Shown here one piece after another: positions 43,550 through 53,942 of a stretch of DNA of 64,000 nucleotides. This stretch comes from Aedes albopictus (lineage: Eukaryota; Arthropoda; Insecta; Diptera; Culicidae): assembly GCF_035046485.1 (NCBI RefSeq), contig NC_085138.1:14077329-14141328 (forward strand), read 5' to 3'. The notes below the pieces were generated by a model. The model was not told the origin of the DNA. It did not search any database and saw nothing but the letters and a program-made list of their open reading frames with translations. The position numbers and the translations under genes are program-made. Numbering within the stretch: the stretch's first letter is position 1; the number at the start of each line of letters is the position of its first letter.

Positions 43550-45596
43550 TCAAGGCGATAGGTCACTATGAGTAGAGACCCTCTGCACATGATTATCGGT
43601 ATTTTCCCAGCAGGGAATAATATATCGTATAAAATGAATTACCTTACAAGGGGATAACGACCATATATCAGAGGGCCGTAAAAATCCCTTGTCAAAATAC
43701 TTTAGCCTTGTGCTATAAAGCACAATACAGTCACATAGCAAATGTTCAGAGGTCTCAGTTTCCTCATTGCAAAAACGACAAATATCCTCTTCGACTATTT
43801 TGATAAGCCTTAGGTGATATTTAACTAAACAGTGGCCTGTTATTAGTCCTGTGTATGTACACAGGTCTTTCTTTGACAGAGCAAGAAGTTTTTGTGTAAC
43901 AGAAATATTTGGAGTAATAAACTTTTTGGATTGTCGTGCACCTTGGGTGTTATTCCAGTTGGTTATCATCATGACCTTTTCCCAGTTCCTGAGCTCCATT
44001 TTTATGGAACATGGAGAGGTCCCACAAAAAGGCTCTGGCCCTAGTAGAGGTTTAGATGATCCCATTCTTGCAAGTTCATCTGCTTTTTCATTCCCATCTA
44101 TTCCATGGTGACCAGGCACCCAGTAAATGTTAATGGAATTGTTAGCAGACAATTGTTGCAGCAAGAGGACACATTCCCATACCAACTTCGATGTACATGT
44201 GTATGATTTCAAAGCTGCTAAAGCTGCCTGACTATCCGAGAAAATGCATATGTTTGAATGTTTGTATTTTCTTTTTAAGCAAATAGTAGCGCATTCTAGT
44301 ATTGCTTGTATTTCAGCTTGGAAGACGGTTGGCCATCTACCCATAGATACTGACAAACTAACACCAGGGCCAGTAACTCCAGCTCCAACTTGATCGTTTT
44401 GTTTCGATCCATCAGTATAAAATACGATTGATCCTGGACGAATTAGTGGTCCTCCTTCGTCCCAAACTGTACGATCCGGTTCTATAACAGTATACATGCG
44501 TTTGAAATTGAATTGTGTTTCCATCCAGTCATTATTGACTGTAACTAATGGATTGACTTGAATTTCTTTTAGAACACTCAAATGTCCTTTGATGTCACCA
44601 TCATATAAGACCTTGGTACGCTTAAGCCGTATTGCGGCTTTTTCGGCTTCCAGCTGAACATATTGATGTAACGGGAGAATATTTAGCATAGCATCTAATG
44701 CAGTTGTAGGAGTGCTACGCATTGCACCTGTTGTTGATACAGCAGCGAGTCTTTGTATTTTTCCCAGTTTTTTAATCGCACATTTTTCTTTAGTTTTTGG
44801 CCACCACACCAATGAAGCATATGTAATTCTGGGTCTTACGATAGCCGTGTAAATCCAATGGATCATAGCTGGTCGCAGTCCCCATTTATTACCAAAGGTT
44901 CTTTTACTTATCCACAGTGCATTAGTTGCTTTGTCTATGGCATAATTTAAGTGTGAATTCCAGTTTAATTTACTATCCAAAATAACTCCCAAATATTTTA
45001 CTTCTGATGAAAGTATCATTAAAGTCCCTTTCATATGAATATTGGAAATGTTGATTTTTTTTCGTTTAGTAAACGGAATGATGTTTGTTTTATGAGGGTT
45101 GATGTCCAAACCTTCAGACATACACCATTGAATCGTGTGGTTCAAAGCTGTTTGCATTCTGCTAGCAATAACACTGTCATATTTTCCCCTGACTATAATA
45201 ACAATGTCGTCGGCAAACCCAATCACTTCAAATCCTTGTGATTCTAAACTTGTTAATAGTTCATCCACCACAAGAGACCAGAGAAGTGGCGATAGAACGC
45301 CTCCTTGTGGACATCCTTTCACTGCTTTGATTGATATGGTTGAACTACCTAGATTTGACGAAATTACACGTTTCGATAACATTTCATTAATTCAATTAAC
45401 GATACATATGTCGAAGCCACGCTTCAACATTGTCCTCGTCATGGATCTGTAGGATGCATTATCAAATGCTCCTTCAATATCAAGAAAAGATGCTAGTAAT
45501 ATATCTTTCGTTTCATACGTTTTTTTCTATTTTAGAAACAAGTGTATGTAGTGCATTTACAGTTGATTGACCAGTTCGATAAGCAAACTGATTTTT
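43550..45596 (-). pseudogene. LOA-like ORF2: RT core and RNase H (3' segment)
   Basis: The 610-codon open part (43550-45382) has RT motifs GCPQGGVLSPLLW (23-35) and FADD (56-59). RNase H has its four acidic residues at D324 (FYTDGS), E357, D383 and D435 (GNEKADELA). A C-terminal CX2C...HX2C zinc motif is at 535-550. Upstream toward 45596 the protein continues (NQFAYRTGQSTVNALHTLVS) but is broken by a frameshift in the T-run 45520-45526 and by a TGA replacing the expected Trp codon (complement of 45392-45394). At 45596 it meets the inserted I-clade element. The copy is dead. Confidence 0.9.
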
Positions 45597-45983
45597 TTTT
45601 TTTTTTAACTAGTTCATTTATTTGGGGCTCAATCGCGTATAACGCTTTACGGAGCCGAAGATCTTTCTTTGTACTTAATAGTATACACTATACATAGTAA
45701 TAACTTTTTAATGATATCTGTTAGTAATGGGTGGAAGCCAGGGTACTCGTGGCAGCTCGAGGTTAGAAGGTCACATTTTGAGGGATGGACAGGGTAAGGA
45801 TTGGGCCAAAGGTTTCACTGCTGCTCATCCGGGGGTAAATCGCATCTTGCTAGCGAATTCGGTGCATTGTGGTGTTCGTACCAACTTGTTGTGGGACTTG
45901 GTCTTCCGGATGGCCAGGAGTAGCTTGGTAACACAAAGAGGACAAAACAGAGAAAAAAAACTGGAGAAGAAAACACAAGCGAA

Positions 45984-48900
45984 TTAAACTTTTATACCAG
46001 CAGAGCGAAGAAAGTCGAAAATACATCCCATATATGTGACATCGCGGGTCCCCAACACATCTCTCACAAGAACAAATGGTTGTCTACCTCGGGCCTCAAG
46101 GGTATCCAAAAGTAGTGCTCTGGAGGCGTCATTATCCGGGCATTGCCAAACTACGTGGTCGATGTCATCATAACCGGAACCGCACTTAGTACAAACATTG
46201 CTCAACGCGAGGTTAATCCTGTGTAAATGCGCGTCTAGCGAGTAATGGTTGGACATAAGTCTTGACATCACGCGAATGAAATTGCGACTTACATCCAGAC
46301 CATACCACCACACTCGCAAAGAAACATTAGGAATAATGGAATGTAACCACCGTCCCAGCTGGCCATCTCGCCAATCATTTTGCCAACTTTGAAGAGAACT
46401 CTGGCGAACAAAATGGAAAAATTCATCATGTGAAATTCTTCTATCATAGATCTCACCTTCCTGTGCGCCCACCTTTGCGAGAGAGTCCGCCTTCTCATTG
46501 CCATAAATTGAGCAATGTGAGGGGACCCATACAAAGGTAATCTTGTAGGATCTTTCGACCAGTGCACCCATCTGCTCCCTTATTTTTGTAAGAAAGTAAG
46601 ATGGATGTTTTACAGGTTTCATCGACCGGAGTGCCTCAATCGAACTAAGGCTATCCGAGAAGATGAAGAAATGGTCTACGGGCATGTTGGAAATCATCCC
46701 CAAAGCGAAATTGATTGCTGCCAGCTCAGCAACATAAACCGAACAAGGTTCCTGAAGTTTGCGGAAGGCGGTGAAATTTTCATTGAAGACACCGAAACCA
46801 GTGGATCCATTTATGCGAGACCCATCAGTGAAGAATCTCTTACAGGAATTGACATTTTGGTACTTTTCGTTAAAAATGCGAGGAATAGATAGACATCGAA
46901 GTTGATCTGGTATTCCATGAATAGCTTGTTTCATGGACAGATCGTATTTAACAGAGGAACTGTCATTAGTGAAGTGTACACGAGGAGGATTATAACTTGG
47001 TAGGCTTATGTCAGATGACATGTAGAACAGATAGATTCTCATGAATTTTGATTGAGTGTTCAGACTGAGCATTTCTTCGAAGTTTTCAATGACAAGTGTG
47101 TTGCTCACTCCACACTTGATAAGTAACCTTAGCGAGAGCTCCCAGAATCGGTTCTGGAGAGGTTTCACCCCTGCCAGGACCTCAAGGCTCGCATTATGCG
47201 TTGAGTGCATACAGCCGAGAGCAATACGCAAACAACGGTATTGAATTCGTTCCAACTTTATTAGGTGGCAGTTTGCTGCTGAGTGGAAGCAGAAAGAGCC
47301 ATACTCGAGAACAGAGAGAATAGTCGTTTTGTAAAGTTTTATGAGGTCTTCCGGGTGAGCACCCCACCATGTTCCGGTAATTGTGCGTAGAAAATTGATC
47401 CTTTGTTGACATTTTTGCACCAAATACTTGATTTGGGTACCCCAAGTGCCTTTTGAATCAAACCAGACCCCAAGGTATTTCGAAGTCAAAGACTGGTCGA
47501 TTTCTATTCCCAAAAGATTGAGTTTCAGTTGGGCTGGGTTCCGCTTTCTAGAAAACACAACCAATTGAGTTTTTTGCGGAGCAAACTCGATCCCCAAATC
47601 TCTTGCCCAGATTGACAGATTATTTAGAGAATTTTGCAATGGTCTTTGCAACATTTCTGCATGTGGGCCTTTTAGAGAAACCACAGCATCATCTGCAAGT
47701 TGTCTTAGCGTGCATTGTCCTTCCAAGCAACTATCAATGTCTTTCACGTAAAAATTATAAAGCAAGGGACTTAAACATGAGCCTTGGGGTAGGCCCATGT
47801 AACTAATTCTGGAAGTTGTCAGTTGTCCGAGATTGAAGCTCATATGTTTTTCTGACAACAAATTATACAAGAAATTATTTAAAATTCCTGGAAGTCCACT
47901 ATTGTGCAGTTTTTCTGACAATATTCCTATGGAAACTGAATCAAAGGCGCCCTTAATATCCAAGAAAACTGAAGCCAGTTGCTCCTTTTCCGCAAAGGCC
48001 AGTTGAATATCTGTTGAAAGCAACGCTAGACAATCGTTTGTTCCTTTGCCCTTGCGAAACCCGAACTGTGTATTTGAAAGCAAATCATTCGATTCAACCC
48101 AATGGTCGAGTCGTGATAGGATCATTTTTTCCAACAATTTCCTTAAACATGATAACATAGCAGACGCTGGTTTACCAGGCTTTTGAATAGCTATTACTTT
48201 GACCTGTCTCCATTCTGGCGGAACAATGTTATTCTCCATCAATGAGTTGAACAGGTCCAGTAATCGTCTTTTCGCGATATCTGGGAGATTTTTGAGAAGA
48301 TTGAACTTGATCATATCGCGTCCCGGAGCGGAATTGTTTGATGAAAGAAGAGCCATAGAAAATTCCAGCATAGTGAATGGTCTGTCCAGAGAACCGTCTC
48401 CTGAGGATGTTTCCCAAGAAATCGGTTGTGCTGGGACTGAGTCTGGGCAGACCTTTTTCGCGAAGCTAAATATCCAACGGTTGGAGTATTCGTCACTCTC
48501 ATTAGAAGAAGAGCGGTTTCGCATGTTGCGAGCCACTCTCCAAAGCGTTGTCATTGAAGTTTCTCTAGAGAGGCCCTCAATGAAGTGTCGCCAATAACTA
48601 CGCTTCTTCGCTTTCAGCAGGTTCTTCAGCTGTCTTTCGAGCTTAGCATACTCTTGAAAAAGATCTGAAGTACCATGCCTACGAAAAGCTTTGAAAGCAT
48701 CAGATTTTTTAAGATACAACTGGGTGCAATCATCATCCCAGCCTAGTGTGGCGGGTCTTCTTTTGAAAGTTGCACTTGGAACTCGTCGTTTTTGTGATTC
48801 TAATGCACTCTTGTATATCAGTTCTGATAGGAATCGATATTCATCCAAAGGTGGGAGGGGGTTGAATGATTCGATGCCAAAAGATATCGCTTCTGCATAT

Positions 48901-49667
48901 TTTTGCCAATCGATATTCCTTGTGAGGTCAAAAGGAACCTGAATTGGTTGGTCTGACCTTTCACTATTATGCTTTATGGTGGTTATAATGGGCAAGTGAT
49001 CACTACCATGAGGATCCTCGATTACCTTCCACAAGCAATCGAATGATAGTGAACTTGACCCCAGTGATAGGTCGAGACGACTTTCTTTGCCGTCAGATGC
49101 AATACGTGTCACTTCACCTGTATTTAAAATGTTCAAATTGAAATCGTCGCACAAATCATAGAAAATGGCCGCTCTATTATCGTCACATGGTTCGCCCCAC
49201 CCTGTACCATGTGCGTTCATATCACCCAGAATTAAAACTGGATGTGATAGTGCAGCAACCGCATTCCAAAGATGACGCCGGTTAATTGAAATTCTTGGAG
49301 GAATGTAAACGGAAGCTACGCAAAGTTCTTTACCCTTTACGTTTATTTGGCAAGCGACGATTTCTACGCCAGGATGAGTCGCGATTGGAATTCTATAAAA
49401 TGAGTAAGTCTTTTTGATCCCCAAAAGAACCCCTCCATAATGGTCATCTCGATCCTGGCGTATAATGTTAAAATCGTGGAAGTTGAGTTCATCTTCAGAA
49501 GAAAGCCATGTTTCACAAAGGGCAAATATATCACAGTCAGAGTTGTGAATCAAAAACTTAAACAGGTCTAATTTAGGTTTTAGACTATGACAGTTCCACT
49601 GTAGCACAGTGATCATATCTTGTACCTCACTTGATGAATTATCCATCGAAAGATATGATCGCAGCAA
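45984..49667 (-). CDS. I-clade ORF2: endonuclease, reverse transcriptase, RNase H
   Basis: A polyprotein of 1227 residues performs target nicking and target-primed reverse transcription. APE-type endonuclease residues are visible: N25, E52, GDMNAH at 148-153, D199 and SDH at 222-224. The RT has VFLDIKGAFDS (D570), GLPQGS (625-630) and LADD (657-660). RNase H acidic residues are D948, E981, D1005 and D1061. A CX2C..H..C motif closes the C-terminus (1159-1176). Compared with related RTs, the residues between KPGKPAS and AMLSCLRKLLEKM lack the conserved YRPI segment of RT motif 2, which suggests a short in-frame deletion. The start is uncertain: Met1 overlaps ORF1 by 29 nt and Met8 (MDNSS) is an alternative. 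Confidence 0.92.
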   Translation of the reverse strand: MLRSYLSMDNSSSEVQDMITVLQWNCHSLKPKLDLFKFLIHNSDCDIFALCETWLSSEDELNFHDFNIIRQDRDDHYGGVLLGIKKTYSFYRIPIATHPGVEIVACQINVKGKELCVASVYIPPRISINRRHLWNAVAALSHPVLILGDMNAHGTGWGEPCDDNRAAIFYDLCDDFNLNILNTGEVTRIASDGKESRLDLSLGSSSLSFDCLWKVIEDPHGSDHLPIITTIKHNSERSDQPIQVPFDLTRNIDWQKYAEAISFGIESFNPLPPLDEYRFLSELIYKSALESQKRRVPSATFKRRPATLGWDDDCTQLYLKKSDAFKAFRRHGTSDLFQEYAKLERQLKNLLKAKKRSYWRHFIEGLSRETSMTTLWRVARNMRNRSSSNESDEYSNRWIFSFAKKVCPDSVPAQPISWETSSGDGSLDRPFTMLEFSMALLSSNNSAPGRDMIKFNLLKNLPDIAKRRLLDLFNSLMENNIVPPEWRQVKVIAIQKPGKPASAMLSCLRKLLEKMILSRLDHWVESNDLLSNTQFGFRKGKGTNDCLALLSTDIQLAFAEKEQLASVFLDIKGAFDSVSIGILSEKLHNSGLPGILNNFLYNLLSEKHMSFNLGQLTTSRISYMGLPQGSCLSPLLYNFYVKDIDSCLEGQCTLRQLADDAVVSLKGPHAEMLQRPLQNSLNNLSIWARDLGIEFAPQKTQLVVFSRKRNPAQLKLNLLGIEIDQSLTSKYLGVWFDSKGTWGTQIKYLVQKCQQRINFLRTITGTWWGAHPEDLIKLYKTTILSVLEYGSFCFHSAANCHLIKLERIQYRCLRIALGCMHSTHNASLEVLAGVKPLQNRFWELSLRLLIKCGVSNTLVIENFEEMLSLNTQSKFMRIYLFYMSSDISLPSYNPPRVHFTNDSSSVKYDLSMKQAIHGIPDQLRCLSIPRIFNEKYQNVNSCKRFFTDGSRINGSTGFGVFNENFTAFRKLQEPCSVYVAELAAINFALGMISNMPVDHFFIFSDSLSSIEALRSMKPVKHPSYFLTKIREQMGALVERSYKITFVWVPSHCSIYGNEKADSLAKVGAQEGEIYDRRISHDEFFHFVRQSSLQSWQNDWRDGQLGRWLHSIIPNVSLRVWWYGLDVSRNFIRVMSRLMSNHYSLDAHLHRINLALSNVCTKCGSGYDDIDHVVWQCPDNDASRALLLDTLEARGRQPFVLVRDVLGTRDVTYMGCIFDFLRSAGIKV

Positions 49668-51006
49668 GGAGGGGCCATGATTGTGTCAGATTCCGAAGAT
49701 ATTCTTCTACTGTAGGTATAAACATATCAATAATGCCTCTAAATGTTTCTGGAAGGCTGAGGGCATTATATAAGCGATCCACGAGAACCCTAAAAGTAAA
49801 CAGTCCTCGCTTGGGTCTAGGAGGCTTGCTTGAAGTGCGAGGAACTTTGGTAGCTTTTTTCTTGCTACCTTGTCGAATATTTGTCTTTGAAGTGTATTTA
49901 ACAGGCGGAGACGGGGATGACAGATTCTTGCTACAACATGGATCTGAAGCTAAAGGAACCTGATTATTCGGAGTTTTTAAATTTACCCCGCCTCCTTTGA
50001 CATTAGGCAAACTTTTGAGGGAAGACTTCAAAAAGACCTTTCGGCGCAATCCCGGGGAAGATGATGACTTCCTTTTTCCAGGTGCGTGTACCTCCGATAG
50101 AGATCCACCCTCATCAGTTTCGCCATCGTCCTGATCATCGGAAGACAACTCCTGATAGGGATTTTCAACTGGGACAGCTGATTCAGACACGGAATCTGGT
50201 GTTTTAAAAGATTTCACCATCTCCGCATATGTCTGTTTGGGGCGCCTTATGATAGAGCGACTCTCATTTCGAATGCGTCTTTTGTAAGCCGGGCAAACTT
50301 GCAAGTCATGTGGATCTCCACCACAGTATCTACATTTTTCCGCTTCCTGTGTGCAAGAGTCCTCCAAATGAGCTTGGTTGCATTTGCCACAACGGGGCTT
50401 GTTGTCGCAAAAGCTATCACTGTGACCAAACTGCTTGCATTTGGTACAATTAAAAACCTTCGGCCTAAAAAGATGCACTGGGTAAAAACCACCATCGATT
50501 ACTACAAATTCCGGGAGGACGGAACCTGGAAAAGTCACTCGAAAAAACGCTGAAGGCGAGTACACCTTTTTATTTCCTTCCATGGAAGCCTTAGATAAGC
50601 GTTTACAGTCTAGGATAGCCACATCAGGAATTGACCTATTTTTGAATCGACCAAAGCCGGTCTTGATGTCCTCACATGTCAGCATTTCGTCGAGGATCTT
50701 CCCCTCCACCTCCACTTCTCGTGCTGGCACATAGACCACGTATTCAACAGTAAACGCTTCGTGTTGAGCAATTTCATTTGCTGCTTTGTAGCTAGGTGCG
50801 GTAACACGCAGCTTGGATGCTTTCACTTGGTGAACAACGGTCCCAGGATACTTACGCGTCAGCTCTCGAGAAATCGAAAGCATATTCAATGGTTTGCATT
50901 TGCGCCGGAAATAGACAACCCAAGGCCCAGGCGAAGATGGCTGATAAAACCGCGTACGAGCAATGATATCATTGGGAGGCGTTTCGCCTCCATTGGATTC
51001 ATCCAT
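49639..51006 (-). CDS. I-clade ORF1: gag-like nucleic-acid-binding protein
   Basis: A 455-residue protein expected to coat element RNA in the ribonucleoprotein particle. Three zinc knuckles follow one another: C187-C190-H195-C200 (CX2CX4HX4C), C206-C209-H213-C218 and C225-C228-H233-C238. The N-terminal half includes a compact alpha/beta region (VVYFRRKCKPLN...VRVTAPSY-like) resembling the RNA-binding fold of I-type ORF1 proteins. The C-terminal part is Ser/Pro/Lys-rich with acidic SSDDQDDGETDEGG. The ATG at 51006 opens the frame after the 5' UTR. The stop lies inside the first codons of ORF2, in a different frame. Confidence 0.9.
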   Translation of the reverse strand: MDESNGGETPPNDIIARTRFYQPSSPGPWVVYFRRKCKPLNMLSISRELTRKYPGTVVHQVKASKLRVTAPSYKAANEIAQHEAFTVEYVVYVPAREVEVEGKILDEMLTCEDIKTGFGRFKNRSIPDVAILDCKRLSKASMEGNKKVYSPSAFFRVTFPGSVLPEFVVIDGGFYPVHLFRPKVFNCTKCKQFGHSDSFCDNKPRCGKCNQAHLEDSCTQEAEKCRYCGGDPHDLQVCPAYKRRIRNESRSIIRRPKQTYAEMVKSFKTPDSVSESAVPVENPYQELSSDDQDDGETDEGGSLSEVHAPGKRKSSSSPGLRRKVFLKSSLKSLPNVKGGGVNLKTPNNQVPLASDPCCSKNLSSPSPPVKYTSKTNIRQGSKKKATKVPRTSSKPPRPKRGLFTFRVLVDRLYNALSLPETFRGIIDMFIPTVEEYLRNLTQSWPLLAAIISFDG

Positions 51007-51667
51007 GCACAGGAGAAGAATTAATACAAAATTGGTTTATATTTTAACACACTCTGTGTGGAACGTTAGCTAATAAGAAGAAAAAAAAACCGGCAAAAAA
51101 AAAATTCACAAGAAAAAATATATATATAAAGAGAAAAAAATTTTACAATTGCTCACTCTGGCCTCAGCCCACTGTTGAGCCTCAGCCCACTGTAGAGCCT
51201 CAGCCTACTGTTATTGCAAAGTGGACAAACAACTAACACGTGATGACGTGATGAGCGGAGGAATGGAACAACACAAAACGAGATCGAATATCGATTATAC
51301 TTATCGAGTGTATAGATAGCTGTTTGTTGGTGATGCCTCGGATGCACAGACAAAACGCTGCTGCTGCTTTTGTATCACCCGTCACACTCGTCACCGCCGC
51401 CGCCGCGCGCCGCCGTTGATGTCGGGCCCGCTATTGATGGCGTGGGTAATTAAATTTCTGTTGCACAGTGCACTATTCCAATGCCTGCTTCCTTCCCGCG
51501 ATCGCGGATCGCCCAAGACAATCGTCTTCGTCCTCGGTAGGATAAATAACTCGCGATATAAAAAACCACTAGGTGGGCAAAAAAAACTCCACCGGCTACA
51601 AAGCGATTGACTGCGATTCAGACACGGTACACACGACCGGCTGCTTCAAACGATCGGTAAGGAATGG
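51007..51667 (-). promoter_or_regulatory. 5' UTR / internal promoter region of I-clade element
   Basis: This is noncoding sequence between the TSD and ORF1. It holds three tandem units of about 17-18 bp, CAGTGGGCTGAGGCTCAA and variants (51161-51212 on plus as complement), and a GCCGCCGCCG-rich stretch near 51405. I-type elements use internal Pol II promoters here. The core motifs are not resolved. Confidence 0.55.
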
Positions 51668-51679
51668 AAACTGATTTTT

Positions 51680-52472
51680 GTTCAAAGGATATTTTTGCAT
51701 ATAATTAGTTTTTATATGTTGATCAATAAGTTTTTCCATTATTTTGAGGATTATGGATGTTAAACTTATTGGTCTGAAAGATTTAGGAGACGTCTTGTCT
51801 TTCTTATTTGCTTTCGGTATAAAAACAACGCGTACTTGACGCCATGACTTCGGGATATATTTAAGCGTTAAACTTGCTTTGAACAAATTACAAAGATATG
51901 AAGTAAGTATGCCATTACTTTTTTGTAAAAATACAGGGTATATTCCATCTATTCCCGGCGATTTGAATGGATTAAATGAATTGATTGCCCAATCCACTTT
52001 CGATGGAGTAAAGATTGTTTCCGCTATATGTTTTGCGTCATAAATAGGTTCTTGTAGATTTTCATGAATTCTTTCATTGGAATGCATCCTGGTTGGCTTG
52101 TTACCAGTATTGTTTCCTAGATTGCTTTCATCGTCGTTACCGATTTGTATAGAACAGGGGAAATGTGTCTGCATCATTACTTCTAACGTTTCTTCTTTGT
52201 TTGAAGTAAGGCAGTCATTTTTATCTTTAACAGTTCCTAAACCATTAGTATGATCTTTCGATAGGACTTTTTGCAGTCTTGCAACTACAGGGGTGTTTTC
52301 AATGTTTTCACATGTACGCCTCCAGTCCATTCGTTTTGATCTTCTTATTTCTTTGTTGTACTCAGTTAGAGCAATTTTATATAAGTCCCATTCCATGGTT
52401 CTTTTTGCTCTATTAAACAGTTTTCGTATTTTCTTTCTAAGAATTTGTAGGTGTTTATTCCACCAAGGTCTT
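51680..52472 (-). pseudogene. LOA-like ORF2: N-terminal RT segment
   Basis: On minus this encodes the region before and into the RT domain: a basic linker (AKRTMEWDLYKIALTEYNK), then SPGIDGIYPVFLQ, then FIPKANKKDKTSPKSFRPIS (RT motif 2) and LNKNQF. The frame then runs on into the 5' UTR of the inserted element down to 51596, so the last about 23 residues of the open frame are foreign. The natural continuation, NQFAYRTGQST, is found at 45590 beyond the insertion. Confidence 0.88.
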
Positions 52473-52636
52473 TGTCAATGCGCTTTAAAATACATCAAAA
52501 ATTATTTTGAAATATACAAAACAGTTTTAAATATCAGTTAAAAATATAAAAATTTTGGATTTTCCACGAAACAAAAATTACAAAAATGCTCACACTATAC
52601 CCCGTCTAAGGGCGGAAATGGGTATTAGAGGGTTAA

Positions 52637-53118
52637 GGATTTCCTTGATGAATCTCGATTGAATTTTTCAGGGACTTCTTGTCGGAATCCGTAAAAAAAT
52701 CTTGGAGAAGTTTTCGAGAAAACTTTCCAAAGATGAACTCTGGAATTTCTTGAAGATTTTCTCGAAATAAATTTCTATAAGAAGAGTACCAGGGCGAATA
52801 TGTGGAATGTATGGATTTCCTTAGGATTTCAAGCAGAACCCTTTAATAAATCCTAACAAACAGCTGAACAACAGATAAATGAACCGCTCTTAAGCTAGAT
52901 TTGCAAAATTTTGGCTGAATAAGCAGGTTATTCAGCTATCATTGGTAATTGAGAAATTCCCATAGTTTACAATCCCTGTGGGAATTTCTGAAAAATGTTT
53001 TCTAAAAAAATCCATGAACACTTGAAAGAATCTTTGAACTATCTCTAGTGAAATTTCTGAACAAATATCCAGAGAGCAAGCTTTAAAGGAATGAATTTCT
53101 ATAAGAGCGTCTGAGTTT
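52637..53118. repeat. Degenerate GGAATTCC block, right part
   Basis: It continues the block at 41972-42991 across the nested insertion. Confidence 0.65.
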
Positions 53119-53121
53119 ATA

Positions 53122-53940
53122 CACCAAAACCTCCATTTAGGTAATGAGTCGGGACTGCCTAAATAGAATTTTTACCTAAATGGATTCATTACCTAAATGG
53201 ATTCAGTTGATTACCTAAATGGATTACAAGGTTGCAAAGAAGTTCAACAAGGGAGAGTTACTAGGAGATTTAAAGGAGATCATGCGGAGTTTCAGATGGC
53301 TTTCAAGGAGTTTCAGGAGGGGGTGGTTTTTAGGAGGGGAGGGGCTTCAGGGGCGTTTTCGGGGGTTTTGGAGGATCTTAGATCAGAATTGTCATTCAAA
53401 TGACTAGCTGGGCACGAAACACGAAAAACCTTGCGAAAACCCTGCAAAATTCCGCCAGACTGAAAAATTATTGAATGTCGAGTCAAAGTCGGGTCAATTT
53501 TTATCGTATGTTGGGCCATTGTTGGACCAACATCGAACAACTGTTGGGTCTGTGTTGGGTTTGGTGGCCAAAATAAAAACAGGTGAATGATAGGTTGATG
53601 TCGGGTTTGACGTCATCAATGCTGGAGCTGATATCAATTGAATGACGGAAGGATGGTTGTTTATCTCAATTTCAGCTGGATATGACGCTGGATACTGACA
53701 CTTTTCAACCATGCATGGAAGGAGGGGGGTGTTTAAGGGGCAACATTGCATCCCCCCTACCCCCATTCCCACCCCCTAACACCAATCACTACTTGTTTCC
53801 CATAAACCAATCTTATACCTAATCTTAAGTACTCCAACTGATCTGAACACAATCAAATTCCATTTAGGTAACGTTACCTAAATGGAGGGACCTAAATAGA
53901 TTTTACCTAAATGGATCCTACCTAAATGGAGGTTTGAGTG
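53122..53940. mobile_element. TA-flanked MITE, CCATTTAGGTA family, complete
   Basis: The ends CACCAAAACCTCCATTTAGG and, inverted, CACTCAAACCTCCATTTAGG are flanked by TA (53120-53121, 53941-53942). Subterminal TTACCTAAATGGATT words repeat three to four times at each end. A 75-codon frame inside has no domain. Fragments of the family are at 40936-41969 and 58430-58481. Confidence 0.9.
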
Positions 53941-53942
53941 TA

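Larger units (their letters stand above)
45597..51667 (-). mobile_element. Full-length I-clade (MosquI-like) retrotransposon
   Basis: About 6.07 kb, with 5' UTR, ORF1, overlapping ORF2, a 380-bp 3' UTR and a poly-A tail (T run 45592-45606). The target duplication AAAAATCAGTTT (minus) lies at 51668-51679 and 45585-45596, exactly where the host LOA-like reading frame is interrupted. ORF1 with three zinc knuckles and ORF2 with endonuclease, RT and RNase H is the I-clade plan, as in MosquI elements of Ae. aegypti. Both frames are open, but the RT has a suspicious in-frame gap. Confidence 0.93.
43467..52472 (-). mobile_element. 5'-truncated LOA-like non-LTR retrotransposon, interrupted
   Basis: It is flanked by direct repeat TGTCAATGCGCTTT (43453-43466, 52473-52486). 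The 3' end on minus is a poly-A (T run from 43464). Its parts are 43467-45596 and 51680-52472, about 2.9 kb. The 5' end lies between the endonuclease and RT domains, beginning PWWNKHLQILRKKIRKLF. RT plus RNase H in one ORF places it in the I/LOA group. The exact clade is inferred from the GCPQGGVLSPLLW wording. Confidence 0.9.
42996..52632. mobile_element. piggyBac-type MITE containing nested retrotransposons
   Basis: The left end TTAA-CCCTCTAATACCC (TTAA at 42992-42995) and the right end GGGTATTAGAGGG-TTAA (TTAA at 52633-52636) give a perfect 13-bp TIR with the TTAA duplication of piggyBac. Its own sequence is 42996-43466 and 52487-52632, about 0.6 kb and noncoding. The rest is a later insertion. 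Confidence 0.92.

Noticed and set aside
45727..45987. Plus-strand 86-codon frame near the 3' end of the I-clade element
   Set aside because: It lies in the element's 3' UTR on the opposite strand and has no domain.
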